Below, piece by piece: positions 15,775 through 23,888 of a stretch of 29,425 nt of DNA (positions are counted from its first letter, which is position 1; each line of letters starts with the position of its first letter). The DNA is taken from the NCBI GenBank assembly GCA_964565665.1, contig CAZMFZ010000034.1, positions 1 through 29,425 on the forward strand, given 5' to 3'. The notes under the pieces are model-generated. The model did no database searches and was not told the DNA's origin. It saw nothing but the letters and a program-made list of their open reading frames with translations. The position numbers and the translations under genes are program-made. This DNA is from CAZMFZ01 sp964565665. Lineage in GTDB: Bacteria > Bacteroidota > Bacteroidia > Cytophagales > UBA9547.

Positions 15775-16293
15775 ATGTCACAATTAAATATAAAAAGAGT
15801 AAAAGCAAGCGAAATTGAACTGAAAGACAGAGTTGTAGCTGTTAATCGTGTTGCAAAAGTAGTTAAAGGTGGTAGAAGATTTAGTTTCTCTGCAATCGTA
15901 GTAGTAGGAGATGGTAACGGTGTAGTTGGTTTCGGCTTAGGTAAAGCCAACGAAGTGACTGATGCAATTTCTAAAGGAGTTGATGATGCAAAAAAGAACT
16001 TAATAAAAGTTCCAGTATTTAAAGGTACTGTTCCCCATGAAACTATAGGGAAGTATAGTGGAGGTTTGGTACTGCTTAAACCTGCAGCTGCAGGTACTGG
16101 CGTAATAGCTGGTGGTGCAATGCGTGCGGTTCTTGAAAGTGCAGGAATTAAAGATGTGTTAGCGAAATCTAAAGGTTCCTCAAATCCTCATAACGTGGTA
16201 AAAGCTACTTTCGATGCTTTGTTACAAATGAGAGACCCTTTTACGGTAGCTAAATTTAGAGGTATTTCAATGAAAAAAGTATTTAACGGCTAA
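15775..16293 (+). CDS. rpsE: 30S ribosomal protein S5
   Basis: 172 residues. Lines the mRNA entry with S3 and S4 and affects decoding fidelity. The N-terminal double-stranded-RNA-binding domain has ELKDRVVAVNRVAKVVKGGR and VGFGLGKANEV. The C-terminal domain has PHETIGKYSGGLVLLKPAAA, GVIAGGAMRAVLESAG and SSNPHNVVKATFDAL. Six bases precede rpmD. Confidence 0.98.
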   Translation: MSQLNIKRVKASEIELKDRVVAVNRVAKVVKGGRRFSFSAIVVVGDGNGVVGFGLGKANEVTDAISKGVDDAKKNLIKVPVFKGTVPHETIGKYSGGLVLLKPAAAGTGVIAGGAMRAVLESAGIKDVLAKSKGSSNPHNVVKATFDALLQMRDPFTVAKFRGISMKKVFNG

Positions 16294-16299
16294 TAGATA

Positions 16300-16476
16300 A
16301 TGGCTCTTTTAAAAATAACACAAGTTAGAAGTACGATAAAAAGACCTGCAGATCAAAAGAGAACTCTTCAGGCCTTGGGTTTAGGTAGAATAAATCGCAC
16401 AGTTGAGGTAGAGGGAACACCTCAAATTCTTGGCATGGTGAAAAAAGTGGGTCACTTGGTAACTGTAATAAACTAA
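16300..16476 (+). CDS. rpmD: 50S ribosomal protein L30
   Basis: 58-residue gene read directly from the bases. ATG at 16300, TAA at 16474-16476. It reads MALLKITQVRSTIKRP, then QALGLGRINRTVEV and MVKKVGHLVTVIN. Length and pattern are those of bacterial L30, a small protein at the 5S side of the large subunit. It fits the conserved place between rpsE and rplO, with six- and four-base gaps. Confidence 0.97.
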   Translation: MALLKITQVRSTIKRPADQKRTLQALGLGRINRTVEVEGTPQILGMVKKVGHLVTVIN

Positions 16477-16480
16477 GACA

Positions 16481-16927
16481 ATGCAATTAAATTCATTAAA
16501 ACCTGCTTCAGGTTCAATAAAGACTTCAAAAAGAATTGGTCGTGGTACGGGCTCTGGTAAAGGTGGTACTTCTACTAAAGGACATAAAGGTGATAAATCC
16601 CGTTCTGGTCACAAAGACAAATTGGGCTTTGAAGGTGGTCAGATGCCATTACAGAGACGTATTCCTAAGTTTGGTTTTACTAATATCAACAGAGTAGAAT
16701 ACAAAGGGGTAAATCTTGATACTATTCAAGAGTTGATTGATTCAAAAAATATCACGTTGATAGATTTTGATACACTATATATAAACGGATTGGTATCTAA
16801 AAGGGATAAAGTAAAATTGTTGGGTAGAGGAGAGTTAAAATCAAAAGTAACTGTTAAACTTCATGCGTTTACACAAGCTGCGAAGGCGAGTATAGAAAAT
16901 GCAGGTGGAACTATAGAAATCGTTTAA
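16481..16927 (+). CDS. rplO: 50S ribosomal protein L15
   Basis: 148 residues. Late assembly protein with a long Gly/Lys-rich N-terminal arm (RIGRGTGSGKGGTSTKGHKG, then KSRSGHK, then FEGGQMPLQRRIPKFGF) and a compact C-terminal domain ending ASIENAGGTIEIV. Seven bases precede secY. Confidence 0.98.
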   Translation: MQLNSLKPASGSIKTSKRIGRGTGSGKGGTSTKGHKGDKSRSGHKDKLGFEGGQMPLQRRIPKFGFTNINRVEYKGVNLDTIQELIDSKNITLIDFDTLYINGLVSKRDKVKLLGRGELKSKVTVKLHAFTQAAKASIENAGGTIEIV

Positions 16928-16934
16928 GAATAGG

Positions 16935-18248
16935 ATGAAACGTATAATAACAACCATACAACATATTTTTTCAATTGAAGAGCTAAGAAGCCGCATTGTG
17001 AACACAATGGGTTTTCTTTTGATTTTTCGTCTTGGTTCTTATATTGTTTTACCTGGAGTTGACCCTACGAAATTAACTAAAAACACTTCTGGTATTCTAG
17101 GTTTATTAGACACCTTCTTAGGCGGAGCATTCAGTAATGCTTCAATATTTGCTTTAGGTATAATGCCTTATATTTCAGCATCAATTGTGCTTCAATTGCT
17201 TACTGTAGCAGTGCCTTACTTCCAAAAGATGCAAAAGGAAGGGGAGAGTGGGAGAAAAAAAATCAATCAAATTACAAGGATTTTAACAATATTTATCACT
17301 ATAGCACAATCAATAGGTTATGTTACTGCTACTATTCCAGCAGAAGCGGTAATGATTGAAAGAACGTTATTTACTGTTTCAGCAATTGTTATAATTACTA
17401 CTGGAACAATGTTTTGTATGTGGCTAGGCGAAAAGATTACAGACAGAGGCATTGGGAATGGGATTTCAATGTTGATAATGGTGGGTATTTTGTCAAGATT
17501 TCCGGGTGCAATTATAGCAGAAGGGATTTCTAAAGGAATGAATGGAGCTTTGTTTTTCTTAATTGAATTGGTTGCTTTGTTCTTTATAGTTATGGCAGTT
17601 ATCATGCTCACTCAAGCTACAAGAAAGATTCCAGTTCAATATGCCAAACAAGTAGTTGGCAATAAAGTAATGGGAGGTGAAAGACAATATATACCTTTAA
17701 AATTGAATGCTTCTGGTGTTATGCCGATCATTTTTGCTCAATCATTAATGTTTCTTCCTGCAATGATTGCCTCCATTTGGTCTGATTCTTCTGATTTGGC
17801 TAACTCAATAGGAGCTACATTTTCAGACTATACTTCTTGGCAATACAATACGGTTTTTGGTGTATTAATCATTGTATTTACTTTTTTCTATACTGCGATA
17901 GCAATTAATCCAACTCAGATAGCAGATGATATAAAAAGAGGTGGTGGGTTTGTGCCAGGGATTAAGCCGGGTAAGGAAACCTCTGATTTCATTGATAACA
18001 TACTTTCAAAAATTACTTTACCAGGTTCCTTATTTTTAGTAGGAGTAGCAGTATTTCCAGCCATCGCGAGTGTATTTGGACTAAGTAGGGAGTTTGCACA
18101 GTTTTATGGAGGTACATCTTTATTAATAATGGTGGGAGTAATACTAGATACACTTCAACAAATTGAAAGTTATCTGTTAATGAAGAAATACGATGGATTA
18201 ATGAAATCAGGTCGTGTAAAGGGAAGGCAAGAATTAGCAATAGCTTAA
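16935..18248 (+). CDS. secY: Protein translocase subunit SecY
   Basis: 437 residues with about ten membrane helices, the usual size. SecY forms the SecYEG channel that exports unfolded proteins through, or inserts them into, the inner membrane. Markers: GSYIVLPGVD near the plug, FSNASIFALGIMPYISASI in helix 2, KITDRGIGNGISMLIMVGI, and the cytoplasmic loop RKIPVQYAKQVVG. It feeds the exported proteins elsewhere in the window. Located between rplO and map as in other bacteria of this phylum. Confidence 0.99.
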   Translation: MKRIITTIQHIFSIEELRSRIVNTMGFLLIFRLGSYIVLPGVDPTKLTKNTSGILGLLDTFLGGAFSNASIFALGIMPYISASIVLQLLTVAVPYFQKMQKEGESGRKKINQITRILTIFITIAQSIGYVTATIPAEAVMIERTLFTVSAIVIITTGTMFCMWLGEKITDRGIGNGISMLIMVGILSRFPGAIIAEGISKGMNGALFFLIELVALFFIVMAVIMLTQATRKIPVQYAKQVVGNKVMGGERQYIPLKLNASGVMPIIFAQSLMFLPAMIASIWSDSSDLANSIGATFSDYTSWQYNTVFGVLIIVFTFFYTAIAINPTQIADDIKRGGGFVPGIKPGKETSDFIDNILSKITLPGSLFLVGVAVFPAIASVFGLSREFAQFYGGTSLLIMVGVILDTLQQIESYLLMKKYDGLMKSGRVKGRQELAIA

Positions 18249-18256
18249 TTTTATTA

Positions 18257-19048
18257 ATGTTCTGGACAAGAGAAAAAATACAATATAAATCAGTTGAAGA
18301 ACTTGATTTAATAAAGATAAGTGGTGATTTGCTTGGTAGAGTTCACGGAGAACTTTCTAAAATAGTTAAAGAAGGAGTTAAAACAATTGAGCTTGATAAA
18401 TTTGCCTATGAATTTATTAAAGATCACAAAGCAATTCCTTCATTTCTAAATTATAGAGATTTTCCATCTTCTCTTTGTATTTCAGTAAATGATACAGTTG
18501 TTCATGGATTACCTAGTAATTATGAATTAAGAAATGGAGATATTGTTTCAATAGATTGTGGTATTCTTTTAAATGGTTTTCATGCGGATTCTGCTTATAC
18601 TTATATGGTAGGCAACGTTAGTGAGGAGAAGAGGAAATTACTTCGAGTTACTAAAGAGTCTTTGTATGAGGGCATTAGACATGCAAAATCTGGTTGGAGA
18701 GTTGGGGATATAAGTTTTGCAATACAGTCGTATACAGAACGTGAAAGATATGGTGTGGTAAGAGAATTGGTTGGACATGGAGTTGGTAAAAATCTTCATG
18801 AAGAACCTGAAGTACCAAACTTTGGTAAGCGTGGAAAAGGGCATAAATTAATCAGTGGAATGGTAATTGCCATAGAACCAATGATAAATTTGGGAAAGAA
18901 AGAAGTTTTTCAGCTGGATGATAACTGGACCGTAAAAACAGCAGATGGTAAGCCGTCTGCACATTTTGAACATACAGTTGCAATTTTAAATGGAACTCCT
19001 GAAGTATTAACAACATTTGATTATATTATTAAAGAGCAAGTAATTTAA
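18257..19048 (+). CDS. map: Methionine aminopeptidase, type I
   Basis: 263 residues. Removes the initiator methionine from nascent chains after deformylation. All five metal ligands are present: Asp100 (SIDCG), Asp111 (FHADSAYT), His174 (VGHGVG), Glu207 (IAIEPM) and Glu238 (AHFEHTVAI). Each is offset by three from E. coli Map. There is no N-terminal zinc-finger or SH3-like extension (type Ia). The last base of the TAA stop is the first base of the infA ATG, so translation is coupled. Confidence 0.97.
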   Translation: MFWTREKIQYKSVEELDLIKISGDLLGRVHGELSKIVKEGVKTIELDKFAYEFIKDHKAIPSFLNYRDFPSSLCISVNDTVVHGLPSNYELRNGDIVSIDCGILLNGFHADSAYTYMVGNVSEEKRKLLRVTKESLYEGIRHAKSGWRVGDISFAIQSYTERERYGVVRELVGHGVGKNLHEEPEVPNFGKRGKGHKLISGMVIAIEPMINLGKKEVFQLDDNWTVKTADGKPSAHFEHTVAILNGTPEVLTTFDYIIKEQVI

Positions 19049-19266
19049 TGTCGAAACAGTCATCTATTGAGCAAGATGGAAAAATTTTGGAAGCATTGTC
19101 AAACGCAATGTTTCGTGTAGAGTTGGCTAATGGACATGAAGTAATTTGTCATATTTCGGGTAAAATGAGAATGAATTATATTAAGATTTTACCAGGCGAT
19201 AAGGTTAAATTAGAAATGTCTCCTTATGATTTAACAAAAGGGAGGATAGTATTCAGGTATAAGTAA
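19048..19266 (+). CDS. infA: Translation initiation factor IF-1
   Basis: 72 residues, one S1/OB fold, the standard IF-1 length. It blocks the A site of the 30S subunit during initiation. Markers: IEQDGKILEALSNAMFRVEL, NGHEVICHISGKMRMNYIKI and PYDLTKGRIVFRYK. It overlaps map by one base (TAATG). Confidence 0.98.
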   Translation: MSKQSSIEQDGKILEALSNAMFRVELANGHEVICHISGKMRMNYIKILPGDKVKLEMSPYDLTKGRIVFRYK

Positions 19267-19296
19267 CAATCCGAAAGGGAATAATTTAAAAACAAG

Positions 19297-19413
19297 ATGA
19301 AAGTAAAAGCATCTATTAAAAAAAGGAGTGTCGACTGCAAGATTATTCGCAGGAAGGGAAAACTCTATGTTATTAATAAAAAAAATCCACGTTTTAAACA
19401 AAGACAAGGTTAA
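19297..19413 (+). CDS. rpmJ: 50S ribosomal protein L36, zinc-free form
   Basis: 38-residue gene read directly. ATG at 19297, TAA at 19411-19413. It begins MKVKASIKKRSVDCKIIRRK and ends NPRFKQRQG. Of the four zinc ligands of the C+ form (Cys11, Cys14, Cys27, His33) only Cys14 remains; the others are Ser, Asn and Phe. This is the usual Bacteroidota form. It lies between infA and rpsM, as expected. Confidence 0.97.
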   Translation: MKVKASIKKRSVDCKIIRRKGKLYVINKKNPRFKQRQG

Positions 19414-19422
19414 TTCAAGATT

Positions 19423-19800
19423 ATGGCAAGGATTGCAGGTGTAGATATTCCAGATTTGAAAAGAGGAGAGATTTCTCTTACCTATATTTATGGTATTGGC
19501 TTAAGTACAGCTCAATACATATTGGCAAAAGCTAAAGTTAGCTCTGATAAAAAAGTAAAAGAGTGGACTGAAGACGAGGCGAATGCTATTAGAAATATTA
19601 TCTCAAGTGAGTTTAAGACAGAAGGTGTATTAAAATCTGAAGTTCAACTATCTATCAAGCGATTGATGGATATTGGTTGCTACAGAGGCTTGAGACATAG
19701 GAAAGGTTTGCCTGTGAGAGGTCAGAGAACTAAAAATAACAGTCGCACCAGGAAGGGAAAACGTAAGACGGTTGCTAACAAGAAAAAAGCTACTAAATAA
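19423..19800 (+). CDS. rpsM: 30S ribosomal protein S13
   Basis: 125 residues. Head protein that bridges to the large subunit and contacts the P-site tRNA through its basic tail. Markers: MARIAGVDIPDLKRGEISLT, YIYGIGLSTAQYIL, IGCYRGLRHRKGLPVRGQRT and the tail NNSRTRKGKRKTVANKKK. Nine bases after rpmJ. Confidence 0.98.
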   Translation: MARIAGVDIPDLKRGEISLTYIYGIGLSTAQYILAKAKVSSDKKVKEWTEDEANAIRNIISSEFKTEGVLKSEVQLSIKRLMDIGCYRGLRHRKGLPVRGQRTKNNSRTRKGKRKTVANKKKATK

Positions 19801-19838
19801 TAACTAATAAAAGTAGTATTTGGTATTACAAATAGACA

Positions 19839-20231
19839 ATGGCACAAAAGAAAAAAGATAAAACTAAAAAGAGAGTAGTAATTGTAGAATCAATTGGTCA
19901 GGTACATATTCAAGCTACTTTTAACAACATTATTATTTCTATTACCAATATGAATGGTCAAGTTGTTTCTTGGGGTTCGTCAGGTAAAATGGGATTTAAA
20001 GGTTCAAAGAAAAATACACCTTATGCTGCACAATTGGCGGCTTCTTCAGCAGCTCATTTGGCGTTTGAAGCTGGCATGAGAAAGGCCGAAGTGTTTGTAA
20101 AAGGTCCTGGATCTGGTCGTGAATCTGCCATTAGAACAATTCAAAATGCAGGAATTGAGGTAAGCGTTATCCGAGATGTTACTCCAGTTCCACATAATGG
20201 TTGTCGTCCACCAAAAAGGAGAAGAGTTTAA
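19839..20231 (+). CDS. rpsK: 30S ribosomal protein S11
   Basis: 130 residues. Platform protein near the E site, at the mRNA exit. Markers: GQVHIQATFNNIIISITN, PYAAQLAASSAAHLAFEAGM, GPGSGRESAIRTIQNAGIEV and the end, DVTPVPHNGCRPPKRRRV, whose Asn-Gly is the known isoaspartate-prone site. The 38-base gap upstream contains no clear promoter. Confidence 0.98.
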   Translation: MAQKKKDKTKKRVVIVESIGQVHIQATFNNIIISITNMNGQVVSWGSSGKMGFKGSKKNTPYAAQLAASSAAHLAFEAGMRKAEVFVKGPGSGRESAIRTIQNAGIEVSVIRDVTPVPHNGCRPPKRRRV

Positions 20232-20261
20232 TTCGATATACAATTATTGATACATTAAGAA

Positions 20262-20870
20262 ATGGCAAGATATATAGGACCAAAAGCTAGGATTTCAAGA
20301 AGGTTCAATGAACCGATTTTAGGTCATAGTAAAGCGTTGCAAAAGAAAAACTATCCTCCAGGGCAACATGGTAAGGGAAGAAGAGCTAAAAAGTCTGAGT
20401 ACGCAATTCAGTTGGCTGAAAAACAAAAGGCTAAGTATATTTATGGTCTTTTAGAGCGTCAGTTTGAAAAAACATTTGATTTTGCAGCTAGAAAAGAAGG
20501 AATTACGGGTGAAAATTTATTGAAATTTTTAGAGGGAAGACTTGATAATACAGTTTTTCGTTTAGGATTAGGAGCGACAAGAAGAGCGGCAAGACAAATA
20601 GTATCACATAAGCATATTTTGGTAAACAATGAGTTGGTAAATATTCCTTCTTATTTATTGAAGCCTGGCGATACTATTAGTGTGAGGGAAAAGTCGAAAT
20701 CTCTTGAAGTAATCACTACTTCTTTATCTGCAAGAAGCTCAAAAAGATACAACTGGCTAGAGTGGGATGGAAAATTGATGTTAGGAAAAATTATTAATTA
20801 TCCTGATAGACAGTCAATTCCTGAAAATATCAACGAGCAATTAATCGTTGAGCTTTACTCAAAACAATAA
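20262..20870 (+). CDS. rpsD: 30S ribosomal protein S4
   Basis: 202 residues. Primary assembly protein that also affects fidelity and, in E. coli, represses the alpha operon. Markers: MARYIGPKARISRRFNEP, YPPGQHGKGRRAKKSEYAIQ and the S4 RNA-binding domain RLDNTVFRLGLGATRRAARQ followed by VSHKHILVNN. No cysteine cluster is present, so it is the zinc-free form. Confidence 0.98.
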   Translation: MARYIGPKARISRRFNEPILGHSKALQKKNYPPGQHGKGRRAKKSEYAIQLAEKQKAKYIYGLLERQFEKTFDFAARKEGITGENLLKFLEGRLDNTVFRLGLGATRRAARQIVSHKHILVNNELVNIPSYLLKPGDTISVREKSKSLEVITTSLSARSSKRYNWLEWDGKLMLGKIINYPDRQSIPENINEQLIVELYSKQ

Positions 20871-20899
20871 AATTTAATCGAACCTTAACAATAGTAGCT

Positions 20900-21892
20900 A
20901 TGTCAATATTAGCCTTTCAAATGCCCGACAAAGTCGTAATGGAAAAAGCTGACGACTTCAAAGGTTTGTTTGAATTTAAACCTCTTGAAAAAGGTTTTGG
21001 TGTTACAATCGGTAATGCTTTAAGAAGAATTTTACTTTCATCTTTAGAAGGATATGCCATTACTAGCATTAAGCTTCCAGGTGTATTGCATGAATTTACA
21101 ACGATTGAAGGTGTAAGGGAAGATGTTACTGAATTAATTTTGAATCTTAAAAAGGTGAGATTCAAGAAAATTCCTGATGTAATGACTGATAATAGAGTTT
21201 CCATCTCCTTAAAAAATAAAGAGGTATTTACTGCGGGAATGATACAAGATTTTTCATCTTGTTTTCAAATTACCAATCCTGAGATGGAAATCGCGCATTT
21301 TGCATCAGGTGTTAAATTCGACATCGAATTGACAGTTGAAAAAGGAAGAGGTTATGTTCCAGCGGAAGAGCAGAAGTTGGGAGATGGTGCTTTCGGGTTG
21401 ATTTCTATTGATTCAATATTTACACCAATAAAAAATGTAAAATACAGTGTTGAAAATACACGTGTTGAACAAAAAACAGATTACGAAAGATTACTTATTG
21501 AAATTGAAACTGATGGCACTATTCATCCAGAAGATGCCTTGAAAGGTGCTGCTCATATTTTGATTCAGCATTTCATGTTGTTTTCAGACAAAACAATGAC
21601 TTTTGAAACGCAGAAAACTGAAGAAGTAGAAACGGTTGATGAAGAATTCCTTCACATGAGGAAATTGTTGAAAACTTCATTGGCTGATCTTGATCTTTCT
21701 GTAAGAGCTTACAATTGTTTGAAAGCAGCTGACATTAAAACATTGGGTGATTTAGCTTCATTAGATGTATCGGACATGATGAAGTTCAGAAATTTTGGTA
21801 AAAAATCGCTGGCTGAGCTTGAACAATTGATGCAAGAGAAAAATTTGCGTTTCGGAATGGACGTTGCCAAATATAAATTAGACGAAGATTAA
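20900..21892 (+). CDS. rpoA: DNA-directed RNA polymerase subunit alpha
   Basis: 330 residues, standard length. The N-terminal domain (about 1-235) dimerises and nucleates the polymerase: FEFKPLEKGFGVTIGNALRR, LLSSLEGYAITSIKLPGVLH and VEKGRGYVPAE. After an acidic linker (TEEVETVDEE) comes the C-terminal DNA- and activator-binding domain (about 255-325): LDLSVRAYNCLKAADIKTLG and FRNFGKKSLAELEQLM. The link between them is short. Two bases separate it from rplQ. Confidence 0.99.
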   Translation: MSILAFQMPDKVVMEKADDFKGLFEFKPLEKGFGVTIGNALRRILLSSLEGYAITSIKLPGVLHEFTTIEGVREDVTELILNLKKVRFKKIPDVMTDNRVSISLKNKEVFTAGMIQDFSSCFQITNPEMEIAHFASGVKFDIELTVEKGRGYVPAEEQKLGDGAFGLISIDSIFTPIKNVKYSVENTRVEQKTDYERLLIEIETDGTIHPEDALKGAAHILIQHFMLFSDKTMTFETQKTEEVETVDEEFLHMRKLLKTSLADLDLSVRAYNCLKAADIKTLGDLASLDVSDMMKFRNFGKKSLAELEQLMQEKNLRFGMDVAKYKLDED

Positions 21893-21894
21893 TA

Positions 21895-22395
21895 ATGAGA
21901 CACGGTAAAAAAGATAATCATTTAGGAAGAACAACAGCTCACAGGCATGCTTTATTGTCTAATATGGCTTCTTCCTTGATAGTACATAAAAGAATTGAGA
22001 CAACACTAGCTAAAGCTAAAGAGTTGAGGAAGTATGTTGAACCTTTGATTTCTAAATCAAAAGTAGATTCTACACATTCAAGAAGAGTAGTTTTCTCTTA
22101 TTTGCAAGATAAAATTTCTGTAAAAGAGCTTTTCGACAATGTATCAGAGAAAGTAGCAACTCGACCAGGCGGATATACTAGAATTATCAGAACAGGAAAT
22201 CGTTTGGGTGATAATGCAGAAACTTGTATCATTGAATTAGTTGATTATAATTTTCTTTACACAGGTGGTAAGGAAGTGAAAGAAACCAAAACAAGAACAC
22301 GTAGAGGTAAAAAGACTGCTTCAACTGAGAATGTAGAAGCATCTTCGGCTGAAATAGTTGCAGAGCCTACAATTGAAGAAAAGGAAGAAAATTGA
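21895..22395 (+). CDS. rplQ: 50S ribosomal protein L17 with charged C-terminal tail
   Basis: 166 residues against about 120-127 in E. coli-like proteins. The core is standard: MRHGKKDNHLGRTTAHRHAL, LSNMASSLIVHKRIETTLAK and RLGDNAETCIIELVDYNF. From about residue 128 a 39-residue low-complexity tail follows: first basic (TRTRRGKK), then acidic (VAEPTIEEKEEN). Tails like this are common in Bacteroidota L17. Last gene of the cluster; a terminator follows. Confidence 0.97.
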   Translation: MRHGKKDNHLGRTTAHRHALLSNMASSLIVHKRIETTLAKAKELRKYVEPLISKSKVDSTHSRRVVFSYLQDKISVKELFDNVSEKVATRPGGYTRIIRTGNRLGDNAETCIIELVDYNFLYTGGKEVKETKTRTRRGKKTASTENVEASSAEIVAEPTIEEKEEN

Positions 22396-22423
22396 TAATG
22401 AAATTTGATTTATTATATAGTTT

Positions 22424-22453
22424 AAAAGGATTTGAGTTATCTCAAATCCTTTT
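22424..22453 (+). terminator. Terminator of the ribosomal cluster
   Basis: 13-bp perfect stem: AAAAGGATTTGAG at 22424-22436 pairs with 22441-22453, four-base loop TTAT, then a continued T-run (TTTTTT to 22457). It ends transcription after rplQ. Confidence 0.87.
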
Positions 22454-22514
22454 TTTATGTCCATAATGAATTGATTTACTAATTTTAGTTTTTTAAAAGA
22501 ATAATCAGTAAAAG

Positions 22515-23609
22515 ATGAAATATAATTTAAAAGATAAAGCAGTTTTAGTGTTAGAAGATGGGGCGGTATTTACAGGCGATTCGGTAGGTATAAAGGGTAT
22601 TTCTACTGGAGAAATGTGCTTTAATACTGGCATGACTGGCTATCAGGAAATTTATACCGATCCTTCTTATGCGGGGCAAATTATTATCAATACCACTCCT
22701 CATGTGGGAAATTATGGCACTGTTGATTTAGAGGAAGAGTCGGGAAAAGTACAGTTTAACGGTCTTGTGTGCAATTCATTTGCTGATATTTTTTCTAGAA
22801 GGATCTCACAAGCTTCCTTGCAAAATTATTTTGAGAAAAATAGTATTGTAGGTATTTCAGGTATAGACACCAGAAAATTAGTTAGATATATCAGAAGTAA
22901 GGGAGCAATGAACGGCATTATTTCTTCTGAGGAATTAGATATTGAAAAGTTAAAAAGCAAATTAGCTTCAGTTCCTTCAATGGAGGGATTAGAATTGTCT
23001 TCTCAAGTAAGTACAAAGGAACATTATTTTTTAGGAAGTGAATCTGCAAAATATAAAGTTGCCGTTTTAGACTTTGGGGTTAAACGAAGTATACTAACAA
23101 ATTTTGTAAACAGAGATTGCTATTGTAAAGTGTTTCCAGCACGCTCCACTTATAATGAAATTAAAAGTTGGGGGGCAAATGGTTATTTCATTTCTAACGG
23201 GCCTGGTGATCCATCTGTGATGGGCTATGCTATTGAAACGGTAAAAGCGGTTTTGGCAGATAGTCAGCCACTCTTTGGCATTTGTCTTGGGCAACAATTA
23301 TTAGGATTGGCAAACGGAATATCAACCTATAAGATGCATAATGGACATAGAGGGCTTAATCACCCAGTAAAAAATCTATTGACAGGCAAGTCGGAAATCA
23401 CTTCTCAGAACCACGGATTTTCTATTGTAAAAGAAGAAGTAGTAAAAAATAAAAACATAGAAATTACTCATATGAATTTGAACGATGATACTGTAGAAGG
23501 CATCAGAGTTAAGGGTAAAAAAGCCTTTTCGGTACAGTTTCACCCTGAGGCGGCTCCGGGTCCGCATGATTCAAGATATTTGTTCGACCAATTTGTGGAT
23601 TTCTTTTAA
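22515..23609 (+). CDS. carA: Carbamoyl-phosphate synthase small subunit (glutaminase)
   Basis: 364 residues. Hydrolyses glutamine and passes ammonia to CarB for carbamoyl phosphate, the entry to arginine and pyrimidine synthesis. The N-terminal CPSase domain has FNTGMTGYQEIYTDPSYAGQ. The class I glutamine amidotransferase domain has nucleophile Cys257 (GICLGQQLLG), His343 and Glu345 (QFHPEAAPGPHDS), and an ISNGPGDPS loop. carB is not in the window. rplQ-carA order is seen in other Bacteroidota. A TAATTTTA-like box at 22478-22485 could be the -7 element but lacks the final G. Confidence 0.98.
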   Translation: MKYNLKDKAVLVLEDGAVFTGDSVGIKGISTGEMCFNTGMTGYQEIYTDPSYAGQIIINTTPHVGNYGTVDLEEESGKVQFNGLVCNSFADIFSRRISQASLQNYFEKNSIVGISGIDTRKLVRYIRSKGAMNGIISSEELDIEKLKSKLASVPSMEGLELSSQVSTKEHYFLGSESAKYKVAVLDFGVKRSILTNFVNRDCYCKVFPARSTYNEIKSWGANGYFISNGPGDPSVMGYAIETVKAVLADSQPLFGICLGQQLLGLANGISTYKMHNGHRGLNHPVKNLLTGKSEITSQNHGFSIVKEEVVKNKNIEITHMNLNDDTVEGIRVKGKKAFSVQFHPEAAPGPHDSRYLFDQFVDFF

Positions 23610-23614
23610 GAAGC

Positions 23615-23623
23615 TGTGGATAA
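23615..23623. promoter_or_regulatory. DnaA box (perfect match)
   Basis: TGTGGATAA, the exact reverse complement of TTATCCACA. It lies between the carA stop and dnaA, 265 bases before the dnaA start, just where autoregulation of dnaA or an origin would be expected. A weaker 7-of-9 match lies 20 bases upstream, inside the end of carA (rc AAATCCACA). Confidence 0.6.
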
Positions 23624-23655
23624 CTTTTTAAGTGTCTGAAATACAATATGTTAGG

Positions 23656-23688
23656 AAATAGGCTTGATTGTTTACATCAAGTCTATTT
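23656..23688 (+). terminator. Probable terminator of carA
   Basis: AAATAGGCTTGAT at 23656-23668 pairs with ATCAAGTCTATTT at 23676-23688, with one G-T wobble and a seven-base loop. A CATTTTG tract follows. It lies 46 bases after carA. Confidence 0.7.
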
Positions 23689-23888
23689 CATTTTGTAGGG
23701 TTTAAATTTTCCAAGTAAGCATTGTATTTTTCTATGATTTTTTAAGTACATACCCCTCAAATTCATTCCTAAACGACACTCGGTATTTGCAAGGTTTTCA
23801 GGCTGTTTTTTTTTAATTTTTTTTTAGTCAGTTTTGGAATCTCATCTCTGAGAAATTTCAATAAATCTAAATTAATTAAACATTTTTC
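23689..23888. other. T-rich leader region before dnaA
   Basis: About 200 bases, no ORF. It contains long T-tracts at about 23807-23827 (TTTTTTTTTAATTTTTTTTT). The promoter of dnaA should be here, but no full TAnnTTTG match is visible (TATTTGCA at 23784 lacks the two spacer bases). Confidence 0.5.
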
